Below are positions 45,275 through 62,344 of a stretch of DNA of 64,000 nucleotides, piece by piece. Position 1 is the stretch's first letter, and every line of letters begins with the position of its first letter. Origin of the DNA: Erpobdella octoculata (lineage: Eukaryota; Annelida; Clitellata; Hirudinida; Erpobdellidae); the NCBI GenBank assembly GCA_963978895.1, contig OZ022242.1, positions 10,683,741 to 10,747,740 of the forward strand, written 5' to 3'. The position numbers were made by a program, and so were the translations under genes. Below the pieces are notes generated by a model. That model had not been told where the DNA came from. It saw nothing but the letters and a program-made list of their open reading frames with translations, and did no database searches.

Positions 45275-46002
45275 CTGAAATAGTCTGCTGTGTTGAAGCG
45301 CCAAATTATCACGTGTCTGTGACTCTATCTCTGAGTTTGTCTTTTTTTTTGTTGGTTCACTTGTCGGACAGTTCCTTTCTTTCTCTCGGTGTCGTTCTGT
45401 GCGTCTGTGTGTACGTGTATGTGTATGTATGTGTATGCATGTATGTATGTATGTATGTGTGTATGTATGTGTGTGTATGTGTGTGAGCGAAAATTGATTT
45501 AGATTTTACGCCTGCTGAGACAAGCACACGCAAGCAAGCAAGCAACAGTGAAATTGTAATATACCACCATAACGAATAAAATTCACGTTAAATCATAAAT
45601 TGACTTTTAGAAAAAAATTAATAAATACACTTCCATAAACATCTTCCGACGATAAAGGATTCAATTATGATCTTTTTTCAAGTTAATATGTTAGATTTAA
45701 CTACGATTATTTAATTTAATTTAAGTTAGATAATTTAAACGAAGTCCCGACTAATCAATGTCTGTACAATGTTTCTTTCAACATAACTCAGACCAATGTT
45801 TACATTTGAAAGTCCTGCACTGCATTTTAGAGTTGTGTTAATTCTAATACTACAACTACTACTAATACTGCTACTACTATTACTATTATACTATTACTAC
45901 GACCACCTTGCAAAACAACTAAACCTACTATTAGAGTACTTAATATTTTACTACAAGGGCTGCTGTGTCTACAGATAAATAAATAAACAATAGAGAACTA
46001 AC
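45275..46002. other. no gene seen; TG and CTA-type simple sequence
   Basis: Contains tgtatg repeats at 45400-45485 and actactact-type words at 45847-45900. The ORFs across these follow the repeats. Confidence 0.55.
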
Positions 46003-46184
46003 TTTGGGAGTATTGGATACAGGGGAGTATCGGATACAGGGGAGTATTGGATACAGGGGAGTATTGGATAAAGGGGAGTATTGGATACAGGGGAGTATTG
46101 GATACAGGGAAGTATTGGATACAGGGGAGTATTGGATACAGGGGAGTATTGGATACAGGGGAGTATTGGATACAGAGGAGTAGA
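46003..46184. repeat. 18-bp minisatellite, about 10 copies
   Basis: The unit gggagtattggatacagg repeats nearly perfectly in tandem, with single substitutions (cgg for tgg, aaag for acag). Confidence 0.95.
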
Positions 46185-46865
46185 GGTGTCATTTGACAGT
46201 GGGAAGGGAGGGCAAAGAAGACAAAGTTGAAGTCCGTATTTTTGAACCTAGTTATCATTTCTTCCAGGACAATTGGCCGCTAAAAATGTTAAACCTGGAT
46301 ATTGCCGGAAAATAGATTTCGTTTGGGGTAGGGAAAAATTTTCCCCGTCGTTCACCAATCTCTACGCCGCTTTTAATCGGATATACCGAAATCAGAAAAT
46401 TTGGCCTTTGAAACCATAATTTAAAAATTCGATAGTGTATCTGCTCTATAGATTTGAGTTTTTAGCAATCGGAAAACAGGTGGGAATGAGACAAGGAATA
46501 GGAGGAAAATAAAAAAAAAGATAGATAAGGAGACAATGGAGAGAGAGAAATACATTGAAAATAAGAGAAATATCTAAGGAGATGAATAGAAATACAAAGA
46601 GCAAACAACATGAAGCCTGCGACAACGACAAAGGTAGCTGTGAAATTCATATTAAGCAAGAAAATACAGGCATGCCTGATTTGATTCAAAAACTTTCAAG
46701 TTCTAGTTCTTTTCAAAGTTATTTTTGATTTTAAAAGGCAAGGCAACAATGTTCCCGTCCTTTGTCATAATAAATATACTCGCCGTATACAATTGCGTAG
46801 GCCTCATGACATTTACGATGTTAATAGTTGTCAATGCCATCTATAAAGGTATTTAATAAGAAAAC

Positions 46866-46938
<73 letters not shown>
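46866..46938. repeat. (TA)n microsatellite
   Basis: About 70 bp of TA. Confidence 0.95.
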
Positions 46939-46941
<3 letters not shown>

Positions 46942-46965
46942 GTGTATATTAAACCCCAACGATTA

Positions 46966-47100
46966 CTTTCAGAGTCCCAAGCCTGGAGAAAGGAGGAGGG
47001 ACAGTTAAAAAGATTAAATATGATGTACGAAAGGAAGTACTTAAGTGCTTCCTACAGACAGCCATTTCAGTCTTAAAACACCTGGTCTACAGGTCTATAA
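46966..47100. repeat. dispersed repeat, second copy at 51958-52085
   Basis: About 130 bp of alignable sequence shared with 51958-52085: agtcccaa(g)gctggag-aaggaggaggga, then caggaagtacttaggtgcttc and cagccatttcagtcttaaaa. The element is absent from the older duplicate at 48505-48947. It therefore looks like a mobile repeat that inserted into the TMEM138 3' flank. Family unknown. Confidence 0.7.
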
Positions 47101-48504
47101 ACTATTATTAAAAAAAATATTAATATCAAAATCTTTATCTTGAGCTTAGCAATATTTTGTTCAGACATTTCGATTTACTAATTGTTTTTTTGTTATTTAA
47201 TGAGATTTTGAAAGACTGAAAAAAAACCTGCTAACCTCGAAATAAACGTTACAGCCTTATTATCATCCGATTAAAGAAAATAAACTCCAATAATTAAACT
47301 AGAGACGAATTAGAAAATAAATTCCTGTACAGCATGTGTACATTCCGTACGTAGGTACACAACAGTCATCTACATGATACTGAAGCAGGTTTAAAAAATA
47401 TCACTACGCATTACACACACGCACCAAGCTAAAAATAAACTCGTTTCGCAAATACGCTATTAAAACGAATGAAATTAGACTTAAATTTGTTAGAGATGTT
47501 TAAGATTTTATTTTGAGCACAATATATTTGTAATTGTTTCCTATTTATTTTTCAGAAGAAACTGAAGAAAAACGAAAAAACCGCACGTCAATGAATGGGT
47601 TGAGCGAGCCATGCGCGTGTATATTTGTAAATGTGTATGTGTTGTATATTCGTGTATGTGTACATATGCCGAGGCGTTGCACGATTTACAGGACATGGGC
47701 ACACAAAAGCAGACCAAATCCTGGGCACCTACATTTACCCACACACATCCATCCTACAGTCTACAGGACACACATACATGCACACAAGAGCCCAGGAAAC
47801 AATATCAATTGAATAGACAAATTAATTTTTTTCTTATAATTCAAGATAGAGAATTGCTTTCTAGAGAAGAAATGAATCTATTTCATGTTTCATATTTCAT
47901 ATTTCATATTTCATGTTACATGTTTCATATTTCATGCTTTCATTCTTTCATTCTTTCATTGAGGCACCGTCACGTTCCTCAAACTCCTGCTGTGCGGTGC
48001 TAGCTGTGCCAAACGTTGGCGCTGTTTTGTCTCAAGCAAAAATGCGAAGATTTTCATTTCTTTTTGTTCAACTACCAAACACATTTGTCAGTATGAAGTT
48101 TTATTTAAAATTTACTAATTTATGAAGTTTTCCTCAAAAATTCTTACATAGATAATTCTGTCAATTTCTTTTATACTTTTTATAGCATTCATACAGTCAA
48201 TGAACTGAGCAGTTAAATCGACCGTGCTGAAATTGTACAGTTTTGTACACGCCCCACAGAAAGATCTACTACTAGAGTTATTAGATCGATGTTATTGGCA
48301 GTATATTTACTAAAACCTGTGAGAAATGAAAGAAGAATTGTGAATAGCTTTGACCTCCAACATTTAAAGTGAGAAAATGATCGACAGACAGTAAAAATGT
48401 CAATCACTTAAAAAAAAGAATAAATGATACGAATGTACAGATGAGCACCAAGTAATTTCTCAATTATATTCTCAGACGCGGGAGGCAACGATAAGAGCAG
48501 GCGT
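47101..48504. other. intergenic, no gene
   Basis: AT-rich. A short (TTTCATA)n-like run lies at 47880-47963. The ORFs here have no recognisable domain. Confidence 0.5.
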
Positions 48505-48862
48505 CATTTTGACATCGCGATATAAAAAAAATCTAATTTAAACAAAATTCTGTGTTATGAAAGTTTTTTAGTATACTTTCCCATCGAATAGAACTACAAA
48601 TCCAGTCAAACAGTCCACACTTGTAACTTGTACACTATTGTACAGCTAACAGTTAATAGCAGACGAACTTCTCAGTAAACTCATTCGATAAAAATACCAG
48701 CTCCGTAAGAATTATTTATTTGATTGGTAGTTCCGATTTACATTTACAAAATAGTTCCAATTTTTTTTCATCGTAAAATTTGTTACCTATTAATGACGCT
48801 ATGCCAATGGCAGACTTAATTGAACGATACATATCAAAAAGAGGAAGATTTTTAAATGAACT

Positions 48863-48947
48863 CTAAAATTTCTCAAACAATTCTCGCAACCACTCACTGG
48901 TTGTCTCCTTACAATCTGGGATCAGACATCCTCAGAGCTGATCTTTT
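48863..48947 (-). pseudogene. duplicated TMEM138 last exon, 3' part, disabled
   Basis: The minus strand still reads [11 protein letters not shown] as in the intact exon at 52159-52274. A G-to-T change on the plus strand then turns the next Tyr codon into a stop, and indels (a 9-bp loss near 48873 and a 4-bp gain near 48895) disrupt the rest. Confidence 0.85.
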
Positions 48948-49128
48948 GCATACAGTGTTTCATCCAGACCCTTTGACTTTGGAAGAAATTTTAAATTAAG
49001 GTGAGGTGGAATGTGGAATAATCTATATCGCATCATTTGTGCTTTTTTCTGGCTTTTTTCTACAAAATGAAGTTTTAAATCGTGAGTTTCTAGTTATAAA
49101 AAAGAAAACAAATAAAGTACAGGAAGGC

Positions 49129-49912
49129 TTTCATGTAGCAGTACTTTTCATATAGCAGTACTTTTCATATAGCAGTACTTTTCATATAGCAGTATTTTTC
49201 ATATAGCAGTACTTTTCATATAGCAGTACTTTTCATATAGCAGTACTTTTCATATAGCAGTACTTTTCATATAGCAGTACTTTTCATATAGCAGTACTTT
49301 TCATATAGCAGTACTTTTCATATAGCAGTACTTTTCATATAGCAGTACTTTTCATATAGCAGTACTTTTCATATAGCAGTACTTTTCATATAACAGTACT
49401 TTTCATATAGCAGTACTTTTCATATAGCAGTACTTTTCATATAGCAGTACTTTTCATATAGCAGTACTTTTCATATAGCAGTACTTTTCATATAGCAGTA
49501 CTTTTCATATAGCAGTACTTTTCATATAGCAGTACTTTTCATATAGCAGTACTCTTCATATAGCAGTACTTTTCATATAGCAGTACTTTTCATATAGCAG
49601 TACTTTTCATATAGCAGTACTTTTCATATAGCAGTACTTTTCATATAGCAGTACTTTTCATATAGCAGTACTTTTCATATAGCAGTACTTTTCATATAGC
49701 AGTACTTTTCATATAGCAGTACTTTTCATATAGCAGTACTTTTCATATAGCAGTACTTTTCATATAGCAGTACTTTTCATATAGCAGTACTTTTCATATA
49801 GCAGTACTTTTCATATAGCAGTACTTTTCATATAGCAGTACTTTTCATATAGCAGTACTTTTCATATAGCAGTACTTTCATATAGCAGTACTTTTCATAT
49901 AGCAGTACTTTT
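49129..49912. repeat. 18-bp minisatellite, about 43 copies
   Basis: The unit ttcatatagcagtacttt is repeated in a highly homogeneous array, with only a few variants (gtatttttc, ataacag, actcttc, one 1-bp deletion near 49877). It sits within the insertion that splits the duplicated TMEM138 exon. Units are contiguous without unique spacers, so it is not a CRISPR array. Confidence 0.97.
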
Positions 49913-50864
49913 CCTCAATTATACAGAGCTTCTTCACATGACTAATTATAATCATTTGTTGCAATTTTTGTGATTTTTGCATGTCTTTATTGACAACTGT
50001 AAAAGCAAACTAATTAAATTTTAAAAGTTACTGTCAGCTTTTGTTGCATATTATATGCATGCTCAATTTTTTCTGGTATAAAATGAAGCCTTTACTGTAA
50101 TACCGAGAACAAGCAGAAATTTTTCAGTTTTTTTCTAAATTTTGGATTTTGAACTGGAAACTGTATGCACCGTAGTTTAATTTTTATTCTACCAACAATC
50201 TCTGATTGTTTCTCATTAAACACCATGGGACTTTCTTTGATACCAGCATCAAGTTTTCAAAATGACAAATGCTAATGATTGACACATTTTATTGCAAATT
50301 TTGCTAATGGCGAAAAATGATCATTCAACATTTACAGTCCTTAAAAGGCGTGTTATCAGTATACAACCAAAAATGCACCACCAATTTGTCATCGTTCGCA
50401 AAATATTGAAATTTTGTTGGTAGACTTTGAATTGTGTTTATGGTGTTGTAAGAACGATTTTAATATTTTCTGTTCTATATCATCAATCATCAGCGACTTG
50501 AAAGTTGGCAAGCGTTTGCCTTTCCATCACTTTACGTTTTCCATGGGAACGTTCATTAGGTTTTAACCAACTCCATTTCCCAATTTTTTTTAAGAAAAAT
50601 GTGAACTTGAAACATCTAAATTGAACGACGAGCTTATGGCCTGCCCACCTCAGGTGGCTGAAATTCACGTTACATAACTGAGCGTTTCCATATAAGTTTT
50701 CTAAAAATTGATCTGAGTCAAGGTATAACTTGAGTGTTGTGGGAACATTTTTTTTCAAACAGAGTTGAGAAAATAAGGAGCGAATAAAGTGAAAAATGAA
50801 GGGAAGTTAATTTTGTTTCGCCCTTTTCGTAGTAAACCAAGACTAGGCCTACTGTTTATTAGTG

Positions 50865-50893
50865 TTTATATAGGTAGTAGAACAGGAATCCGA
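50865..50893 (-). pseudogene. duplicated TMEM138 last exon, 5' part
   Basis: tttatataggtagtagaaca matches the start of the intact exon (52246-52274) with a few substitutions. It continues into intron-3-like sequence (gatggatta-aatctaaaaacag at 51230). It is separated from the rest of the copied exon by about 1.9 kb. Confidence 0.75.
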
Positions 50894-52158
50894 CTGCAAC
50901 ATTAAACAAGTAAAGGAAAAAACGAGTTTTTTAACACAAACTTTGATTTCAAATACACTCGATGTGTGTCTGTGTATATGTATACGAAAGATGTTCAAAT
51001 TACGTTTTTTTAATTGAATCATGTATTGTCGTCCAATATAAAGATATGCTGAAAGTTTCAACTTCCTACCTAGTCAAAAAGCTGGTTAAATTTCACTTGC
51101 AAGATTTGCGTACAGAGAAAGCCACACACACACACACACACACACAAACAGAGATTATAACCTAATTAAAAGTTTGTAAAAACAAAAAAAAACAATTGAA
51201 TGTATTAAATTTATAATATAATTTCAACAGATGGATTAATAATCTAAAAACAGACAGGCGGGCGACATCTTGCGAATGAAATTGATGAATATTTACTATA
51301 TTTGTAACTTTATTGAGACCAAAAAGTAATGAAAACGTGCTTGGTAATTTATCTTATTATTAATACAAAGGTAACTATTTTTGGAAAAAGTACCTCCGAC
51401 TACCCCCCCCCGGGTCTTTTTGGATGCAAAAGTGAAGAAAGTAGAAGAAATATTTTTAATGTTTGGGCGTTTAAAAAGTTTGCCCCCATAAGAATTGCTG
51501 AAATGACGGTCCTGTATTTTGACATCGCGATATATGAAAAACTAATTAAGCAATTAAACAGATTAAACAAATAGAATTATTTTTCAATAAAAATTTTTGA
51601 GTATATTTTTCCATCGAATCAAACTACAAATCCGTCGTGGACTTAAAACTTGTATCTGTTTAATAAGTTTATGTCCGAGCGCTATTGAACGCTACGGAAA
51701 TACGCTATAAAAATATAATTTGATTGAAATACAGTCAAACAGTCCACACTTGAACAGCTAACAGTTAACAGCAGACGAACTTCTCAATAAATAACTCATT
51801 CGATAAAAATACCAGTTCCGTGATAATTATTTGATTGGTGGACCAGATTTACATTTACAAAATATTTCCATTTTGTACTATTTTTATTTTAATCGTAACA
51901 TTTGCGTAGGTGTGTATAACTGCTAATCTTATAATGAATTCCGCCTTGCTTTTGCAAGCCAGTCCCAAGGCTGGAGGAAGGAGGAGGGAAAAGTTAAAAG
52001 GATCAAATTATTATCCATGACAGGAAGTACTTAGGTGCTTCCTACATACAGCCATTTCAGTCTTAAAACACCTGGCGTAAAGGAATATAAACTGTTAAAA
52101 CGCTAATGGCAGACTTAATTGAACGATAAATCCCAAAAAGAAGATTTTTAAATGAACT

Positions 52159-53435
52159 TTAAAATTTCTCTCGTTTGTCAAACAATTCTCGCAACCACTG
52201 GCTGTCTCCGTACAATCTGGGATCAGACATCCTCAGAGCTGATCTTTTATATAGGTAGTAGTACAGGACACCGACTGAAAAAAAAACATTTGAATCAAAT
52301 GCATTTAATATATAACTAGAGATAGCCAGTCAAAAATGACAGATTTTTAAAATATTACTATACATCATTTTGCTATATGAAGTTATAACTATAACATACA
52401 TACATACATACATACATACATACATACAGACATAGGAAATTATGCATGTTGATCTGATTTAAACAGATGGATTAGAAATCTAAAAACAGGCAAGCGAGCA
52501 ACATCTTGTGAGTAAAAATGAATAATTATTTAATATATTTCTATGAGCGAACCAAAAATTTAATTATAAAATGCTTTGCACTTTTTCAATTAATAATAAA
52601 GTAATAAAAACTTAAATAGCTTACCAAGTCTTTGAATGACATAAAATGCTGTAAATCCATCACTCTCAACATAGAAAAGATCATTGTCCCATGCTAGATT
52701 CTTTGAAGAAAATTTTTGCAAAATTGATATTTTTAGTAATAAAAATATGTAAATAATTTCTATTTATGCTGGATAAACTAGCTACAATTATATCAAATTA
52801 AAAATGTTAATAAAATAATACAGTCTTAAAAACAACACTGACCAGACTCCATGCATGAAGTCCAATGGTCAATCCAAGATAGACAATGACAACAAGTATT
52901 GTGAGTTTGAATTTTTGTACAAGTATGAACACCAGGCCTGCTTGGAACATGTAGGTATTTATGAAGACTAAAAATAAAACTATTCCTGAGAAAAGAATGC
53001 AGACATTCTGTATGCTGTAAAATATAATAGAAAGATCTGTTGATACTATTAAATTGTTATTTTACAAACTAATTTGAAACAATTTCCATGTCTTGAAAAT
53101 ATGTACCTATATATAAATCTCAACTAATGCAATCATCATAATATGCTCTAGGTCCTAGTTGAGTCTAGTCTAGTAAGTAGTAGTAGTGTAGTGTAGTTTA
53201 ATTAAGCCATTAAACAATAACCTATAATCTGTCCAATTAAGTGTAAATGCCTCATAAGTTTTAAAAATTGTTTTTATTTATTAAAATATAAAAACGTCTA
53301 AGCCACAGACACATGCAAAATCAACATGGCAATGCTTGAGTGTGACGCCAACATGACAAAACTATTCATAAGCAAATCTTCCAGTAGAAGTATGTATTGC
53401 AATAATAAAACAAATCGGTAACTGCCAGGAGACAT
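52159..53435 (-). CDS. TMEM138: transmembrane protein 138, ciliary
   Basis: Exons are 53317-53435 (start ATG at 53433-53435), 52843-53014, 52625-52700 and 52159-52274 (stop TAA at 52159-52161). Together they give about 160 residues against 162 in human TMEM138. Family strings include [49 protein letters not shown] and [24 protein letters not shown]. Four hydrophobic segments are visible. TMEM138 works in vesicular delivery to cilia, and human mutations cause Joubert syndrome. The first junction is uncertain: with a GT donor after 53313 the phase fails, while a GC donor (gcatgt) at 53316 gives the right phase. A missed small exon is the alternative. The last exon has a decayed duplicate upstream on the plus-strand map (48863-50893). 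Confidence 0.92.
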
Positions 53436-57385
<3,950 letters not shown>

Positions 57386-59356
57386 AGTGGTGACCAATAC
57401 GAATAGAGGGGCAGCTATGAAAAGAAGGGAATAAAAGATTTTATAGCCTGAGAGTTTTGTGATTGCACAGTGATGATGGGGGGTAGTTTATCAACTGGTT
57501 TTTTTACTTTATGAAAATGATCATGATGTTGGTGGGGAGGGGATGTATATCCAGAAGAGGATGATGAAGTGAGAGTGGACCTCTGTTGCTGTTGTGTAGT
57601 GGTTACCATGAATTGTAAATCTATCTTGGGATTGTAATAGTGCTTATTATGAACATTTATTGCGATGCTGAGAAAGTTCTTGCTGGTGTTTTGTATTGCA
57701 GTGTTGTCCTCCACACGTTGAACACTTTATCTGGGTTAATGATAGTGCTTTTGATGATGTTGATAATAATAATAATGATGATTACTATAAGAATGTCACC
57801 GCTACATGCATAAGATATGCATACAGGTGGCACATGCTAAACCGATCTTAATTTCATATGTGCGTGCAAATATCTTTTTAGTTATTTTCATCGATTGAGA
57901 AGTGAATTAAAGGAATTATAAACCATAGTTTGATAGTGTTACGACAATCACACCCTGAATAGCGACTGCGTTAATGGCAACCACCTAACTGTATAGTTTT
58001 GCTGCCATTCCTACACAATACTTTCACTTCCTGAGGTTGTTGCCATAGCTCGCTCCTATTTATTGGTATTTATTTTATCCAGGAATTAAATATTAGAATA
58101 ATATAATCATTATCTTTCAATTTGTTATGTTTTCATTGTGTTAATGCACGACCCGATGAAACTGACGCGAACCCAGATGTTTGTCCATGTTAGTGTTGGT
58201 TGTCACACATAGAGCTTTGCTCTTTCCTATTAATTAAATATATATATGTATAATACATATTGATTAGATTCAAAAGCAGGCTTATTCATTTCTATTTGTG
58301 TGTGTTTATCTTTCGAGATTATTAACAATGATTGTTATCTGTTAGTCAGATCGTCCTGGGACTAATATAAAAGGTTGAAAGTTTTTTTGCTTTGGTTTTA
58401 TTTATTTTGCAGTTATGGTGTATAAAATTAAAGAAATGTGGTAATTAAAGTGTTAACTGAAAAGACGTAGAATCGAGAAAAGATGTAGGATTTTAAATTA
58501 TTTTAACTGAATCAATGAGTGAGTGGTGATATTGGTTCGCCATCTTTGGGTGGAAATTAGTGCGTAGACCGTGTGACCCCTTTCCAATACGTGCAAATCC
58601 ATCAATTTTTCAAAAGTCTCCGGTCGAAAGGAGGTGTCGATTTTACCTGGAAAAACTTGGAAATCGAATTAACACGGTCGCGATAATCGAATTTGCAAAG
58701 GATGCGTTTTAACGTCCGCTCAGAACCGGAAGACGGCTTAGCAAATTGCTTCATCGGACGCTCTGAAGAACGAAAGGAACGACACTAGCTCTAAGTAAGA
58801 CTGAGAGAATAAGCAGCGAATATGGCACTCAACTGAATGCACTGCTTCTTCGTCCTTCCTATTCGACATAAAAGGTTGATTTGAAAAAGACGATTTCACC
58901 TCGCATTCAGACATCGCAGTCATCACGCTCTTCTCATAAGGAAAGGAAAGACCGGGAACTAGAACGATCGTTCGTTTGTGAAGAAGACATAAGAAGAGGG
59001 ACTCTCATTTCCGGAAACAATTTTTGGTGAAAAACAAGCAGCATCGAAAGAATAATCGATCCGAGGGCGAAACGATAAAGATTCGTTCAGTTTTTAAGGT
59101 CGTTTCGACGAAGCAACAAAGTCCGCGTCGTCGCAACCCGAGGGAATTAGAAACACACTAAATTTCGATAATGAAGCGCAGGATGTGCGAATAAATTTAG
59201 AGTAAAAGTTTTATTTTACGATCGTTGCAAAAGTAAAACTCTTACATAATTTAGCACCGAACCCTCCGACTGGGCGCGAAAGCTGCCGCCCGCACGAGTT
59301 TATTTACGGAAAGGCTGTTTTTCGCCTGCCACAAAAATTTAATAAGTAAGACAATC
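57386..59356. other. ARF1 3' region and unassigned CpG-containing stretch
   Basis: 57386 to about 58250 is probably ARF1 3' UTR and flank, with a gataataataa run near 57762. From about 58540 to 59300 the base composition changes: CpG is common (cggtcgcgataatcg, cgtcgtcgcaacccg), unlike the surrounding intergenic DNA. It could be the promoter and 5' UTR of a gene starting near 59357. No ORF here is convincing. Confidence 0.4.
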
Positions 59357-59432
59357 ATGTGTAAAATTAAATTCCTGAATTTATGTCTTTCCGACCTGAC
59401 TTTTATTGCTACAGTCATCATCTGCCGAATCG
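59357..59432 (+). CDS. candidate first coding exon of a downstream gene
   Basis: ATG at 59357 opens 25 codons, MCKIKFLNLCLSDLTFIATV then IICRI, and ends at a consensus donor (ATCG|gtgagt) in phase 1. The peptide is hydrophobic, as in a signal peptide or signal anchor. It follows a CpG-rich stretch that could be the 5' UTR. No following exon was identified within the window, so the gene, if real, has a long first intron or continues beyond 64000. Confidence 0.3.
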
Positions 59433-60066
59433 GTGAGTTTCAGCTCGTTTCAAATAAAATCATTAAATTACTAAATACTTGGAAATTGCAAAAATTTATA
59501 AATATTTAAAGCTTTTAATAGAAAACATGCTTTTTATTTGTGCATAATTTTATCTTTCGTGTAAATTATTTTGCACACTTTTTCCATAAATCTTTAAAAA
59601 TTGCTCCAAGCTAGAAATGAAATTTACGAATTTTTTTTGCCAAGCCAACTTATTGAAAAAAAGGGAACGAACTTTGATGGCTTCTTGAAAAATTGCACCA
59701 TCTTATTAAGACACCTATTTTCTTTTTTTTCAATCTTTTGCAATAAATTTCACTTATTTTTTTCAAACGATTTTCGCTTACAACTTGAAGAAGGCTACTT
59801 TGCTATTATATTCTTTGCGATATTTTTTACTTAAATGAGAAATTTTTATATTCTTGCTGTGGACTTAATATTATTTAAATAAATAAAAAAATATAATAAA
59901 AAAACTATCGTTTCTTAAGGAGGCAATTATAAGATGTCCGTTTGTTGAAGCGGCGGTCATACCAATTAGAACACAATAACCCTAGCTGTGTGCATTCCTG
60001 ACGAGATAAGGAGAAGAGACAGACACGCTAACAGACACAAAATTGATGTAATAAAGGGGATATATC

Positions 60067-60137
<71 letters not shown>

Positions 60138-60404
60138 GCAAGAATGGGGATTTAGCAAAAATGGGTTATAGGAAGGAGAAATTAATTTTTTTTGAGGACA
60201 GTCTTGATAATAAATGGAAGAGGAACAATTGAGAAAAGAAAAAATATTAATAAGAAATGGTGTGGGAAGCTATTTTTTACCTCTCTGTGAGCGATAAAAT
60301 GCGATGATTGATAGAACCATAGAAAATGAAGAGCATGGCTAATCATTTGGCTGGATGGATTTCGATTGGCCGAGACGTGATTCGCCCATTCCGTGTTCTA
60401 TTGT
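59433..60404. other. no gene; contains a (GA)n microsatellite
   Basis: Pure (GA)n at 60071-60133. The rest is AT-rich with no supported exon. Confidence 0.6.
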
Positions 60405-60641
60405 GTGTATACGTCTGTGTATTGCTATGTTTGTCTTTGTATTGCTATGTTTGTCTTTGTATTGCTATGTTTGTCTTTGTATTGCTATGTTTGTCTTTGT
60501 ATTGCTATGTTTTTCTTTGTATTGCTATGTTTGTCTTTATATTGCTATGTTTGTCTTTGTATTGCTATATTTGTTTTTGTATTGCTATGTTTGTCTTTGT
60601 ATTGCTATGTTTGTCTTTGTATTGCTATGTTTGTCTTTTTA
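60405..60641. repeat. 20-bp minisatellite, about 12 copies
   Basis: The unit tgtttgtctttgtattgcta is tandemly repeated with few substitutions. Hydrophobic Cys/Leu/Val ORFs in three frames are translations of it. Confidence 0.95.
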
Positions 60642-61894
60642 TATTAATTTTTGTTTAGAATCGTTTGCTCCATTTCTCATTTTTTTCATCTAAATATTTT
60701 ATTTTTTCTCCGAGTTTTTATTCAAATTCTCATTTTGTATCTTTTTCAACAAGTGAAGAGAAATATAGAAAATATCTCTTTTTTTTTTTACTTTTTCCTT
60801 GTTTGATTTGTTCTAAGGACTTTAAAGGTAATGAGTGTTAAAAATGGGAACTTGGTTCGGCTCGATCCCTAGTCAGGTCTAAGAACAATAACCCTTTCGG
60901 ACAAACCTTAACCTACCCAAGATGATATATTAAAAAAAACTTTTACAAACCGACCAAAAAATGTTTTTATAGAAAATAAAACCAGGTTAACACAATCAAA
61001 CGATGGCAACAGTTTGCCACAAACGGTTTTTTGGGGTGGCAAAACTTCACAAATGAATACAATAAATAATAATAATAAAAAGCAATATATTGTAATCTGA
61101 ACTAAAAAATTTAAACTTTTGATATTTTTGTTGCGTCACCTATAATTTGGACGATGAAGTAAGCTGCTTTGAGAAAAATTGCTTAGCTCTAAGAGAATTA
61201 ATTTTTTCTTGAAAAATCTTTATAACCAGCATTCGTCTCAGGTCGTGGTCTATTTTTTCGAATGTTGCTCTTAGATGAACCGTGTATGTATTTTTTTCTA
61301 TGACAGATCCTTCAAAGTCTCCGACTTTGAATTTAATTATTTAAGCAAATGGGCGGCCATTTTTTTCCTACAGACCCTGTCGCTGAAACTCACGCTTTGT
61401 CACTCTCCCAAAAAGTTTAGTGATTGAAATGACAATAAAAAGTTATTTTTTCTGGTTATAAAACCATGCAGTCTAAAAAGTACAGTTGTTGGTACATAAT
61501 AGTATAAAAAACAAAAAAAAACGATATTATTGAATACTTTATAACAGATTAACTGCTTCAATTCTTATGTATTTGAAAATTCACAATCATTTGTCATTTA
61601 AACAAATCACTAATTGTTTATTTTCCTGCACCTGATGCAAAACCGTTTTTGACATACTGGAAAATTTGAAAATATTTAAAAGTAAAATTAAAAAAAAGAT
61701 TTTTTGTTAAATAAACTGAAATACATAAAATATTTAAGACGAAAAATAGAGAAGGCCAAGACATGGCAAAGTGTTTGCGCGTGTTGTTAGAAGTGTATAT
61801 TTATGCGTATGTATTAATAGAAATATGGGTTATTTCATGGCGTGTGTGTGTTAACAGAATTGTATATTATATGTATTAACGAAATCTTTATTTT
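60642..61894. other. intergenic, no gene
   Basis: AT-rich. No exon, RNA gene or mobile-element end was recognised. Confidence 0.5.
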
Positions 61895-61957
61895 CTGTGT
61901 TTATGTTAGTTTATAGAAATGTGTTTGTTTATAGAAGTATGTTTGTTTATAGAAGTA
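61895..61957. repeat. 18-bp minisatellite, left part
   Basis: gtatgtttgtttatagaa units with diverged first copies. The array is cut at 61957/61958 by a Helitron and resumes at 63555. Confidence 0.85.
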
Positions 61958-62344
61958 CTAGCAGTGCCCGTAGCGGCTTCGCTCGCATGAAATTAGAGAA
62001 TTTGAACCGTGCATCCATAGGTGTCGGCTCGGCCCGTCGACAACTTGGCTAAGCCCGTTTCAAAACCAAAATTCCTGACCCGGCACGGCCCGTCTAATTT
62101 GGGCCCGGCCCGTTTTTACAGGCCTAGAAATTCTATATACTTGATGAAAAACTTCGGCCCGTCCCACCTTGACTTCAGGTTTGGCCCGGCCCAGCTGAAG
62201 ACCCTAAAATCACTAAAATGTCTATATGCTTAGTGAAAAACCTCGGCCCGTACCACCTTGATTTAAGGTGTAGCCTGGCCCGTAAGAAGACCCTAAAATA
62301 ACGGCTTGGCCCGACCGGTGATAAACTGGACTCAGCTACTTTTA

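Larger units (their letters stand above)
48505..51310. repeat. segmental duplication copy A of the TMEM138 3' end
   Basis: Blocks at 48505-48947 and 50865-51310 align in the same order and orientation with 51515-52560, which holds the TMEM138 3' flank, last exon and part of intron 3. Shared strings include agtcaaacagtccacacttg, gcagacgaacttctca and gatcagacatcctcagagct. Copy A is broken by about 1.9 kb of extra sequence (48948-50864) that includes an 18-bp minisatellite. Confidence 0.85.

Noticed and set aside
49129..49912. Possible CRISPR-like regular array
   Set aside because: Units of 18 bp are contiguous with no unique spacers and the DNA is eukaryotic; it is a minisatellite.
50483..50758. 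91-codon minus-strand ORF
   Set aside because: Not homologous to anything I recognise, no splice or start context, and it lies in the insertion that splits the duplicated TMEM138 exon.
60326..60693. Hydrophobic three-frame ORFs suggesting a membrane protein
   Set aside because: All arise from the 20-bp minisatellite; 20 is not a multiple of three, so each frame cycles through the same peptides.
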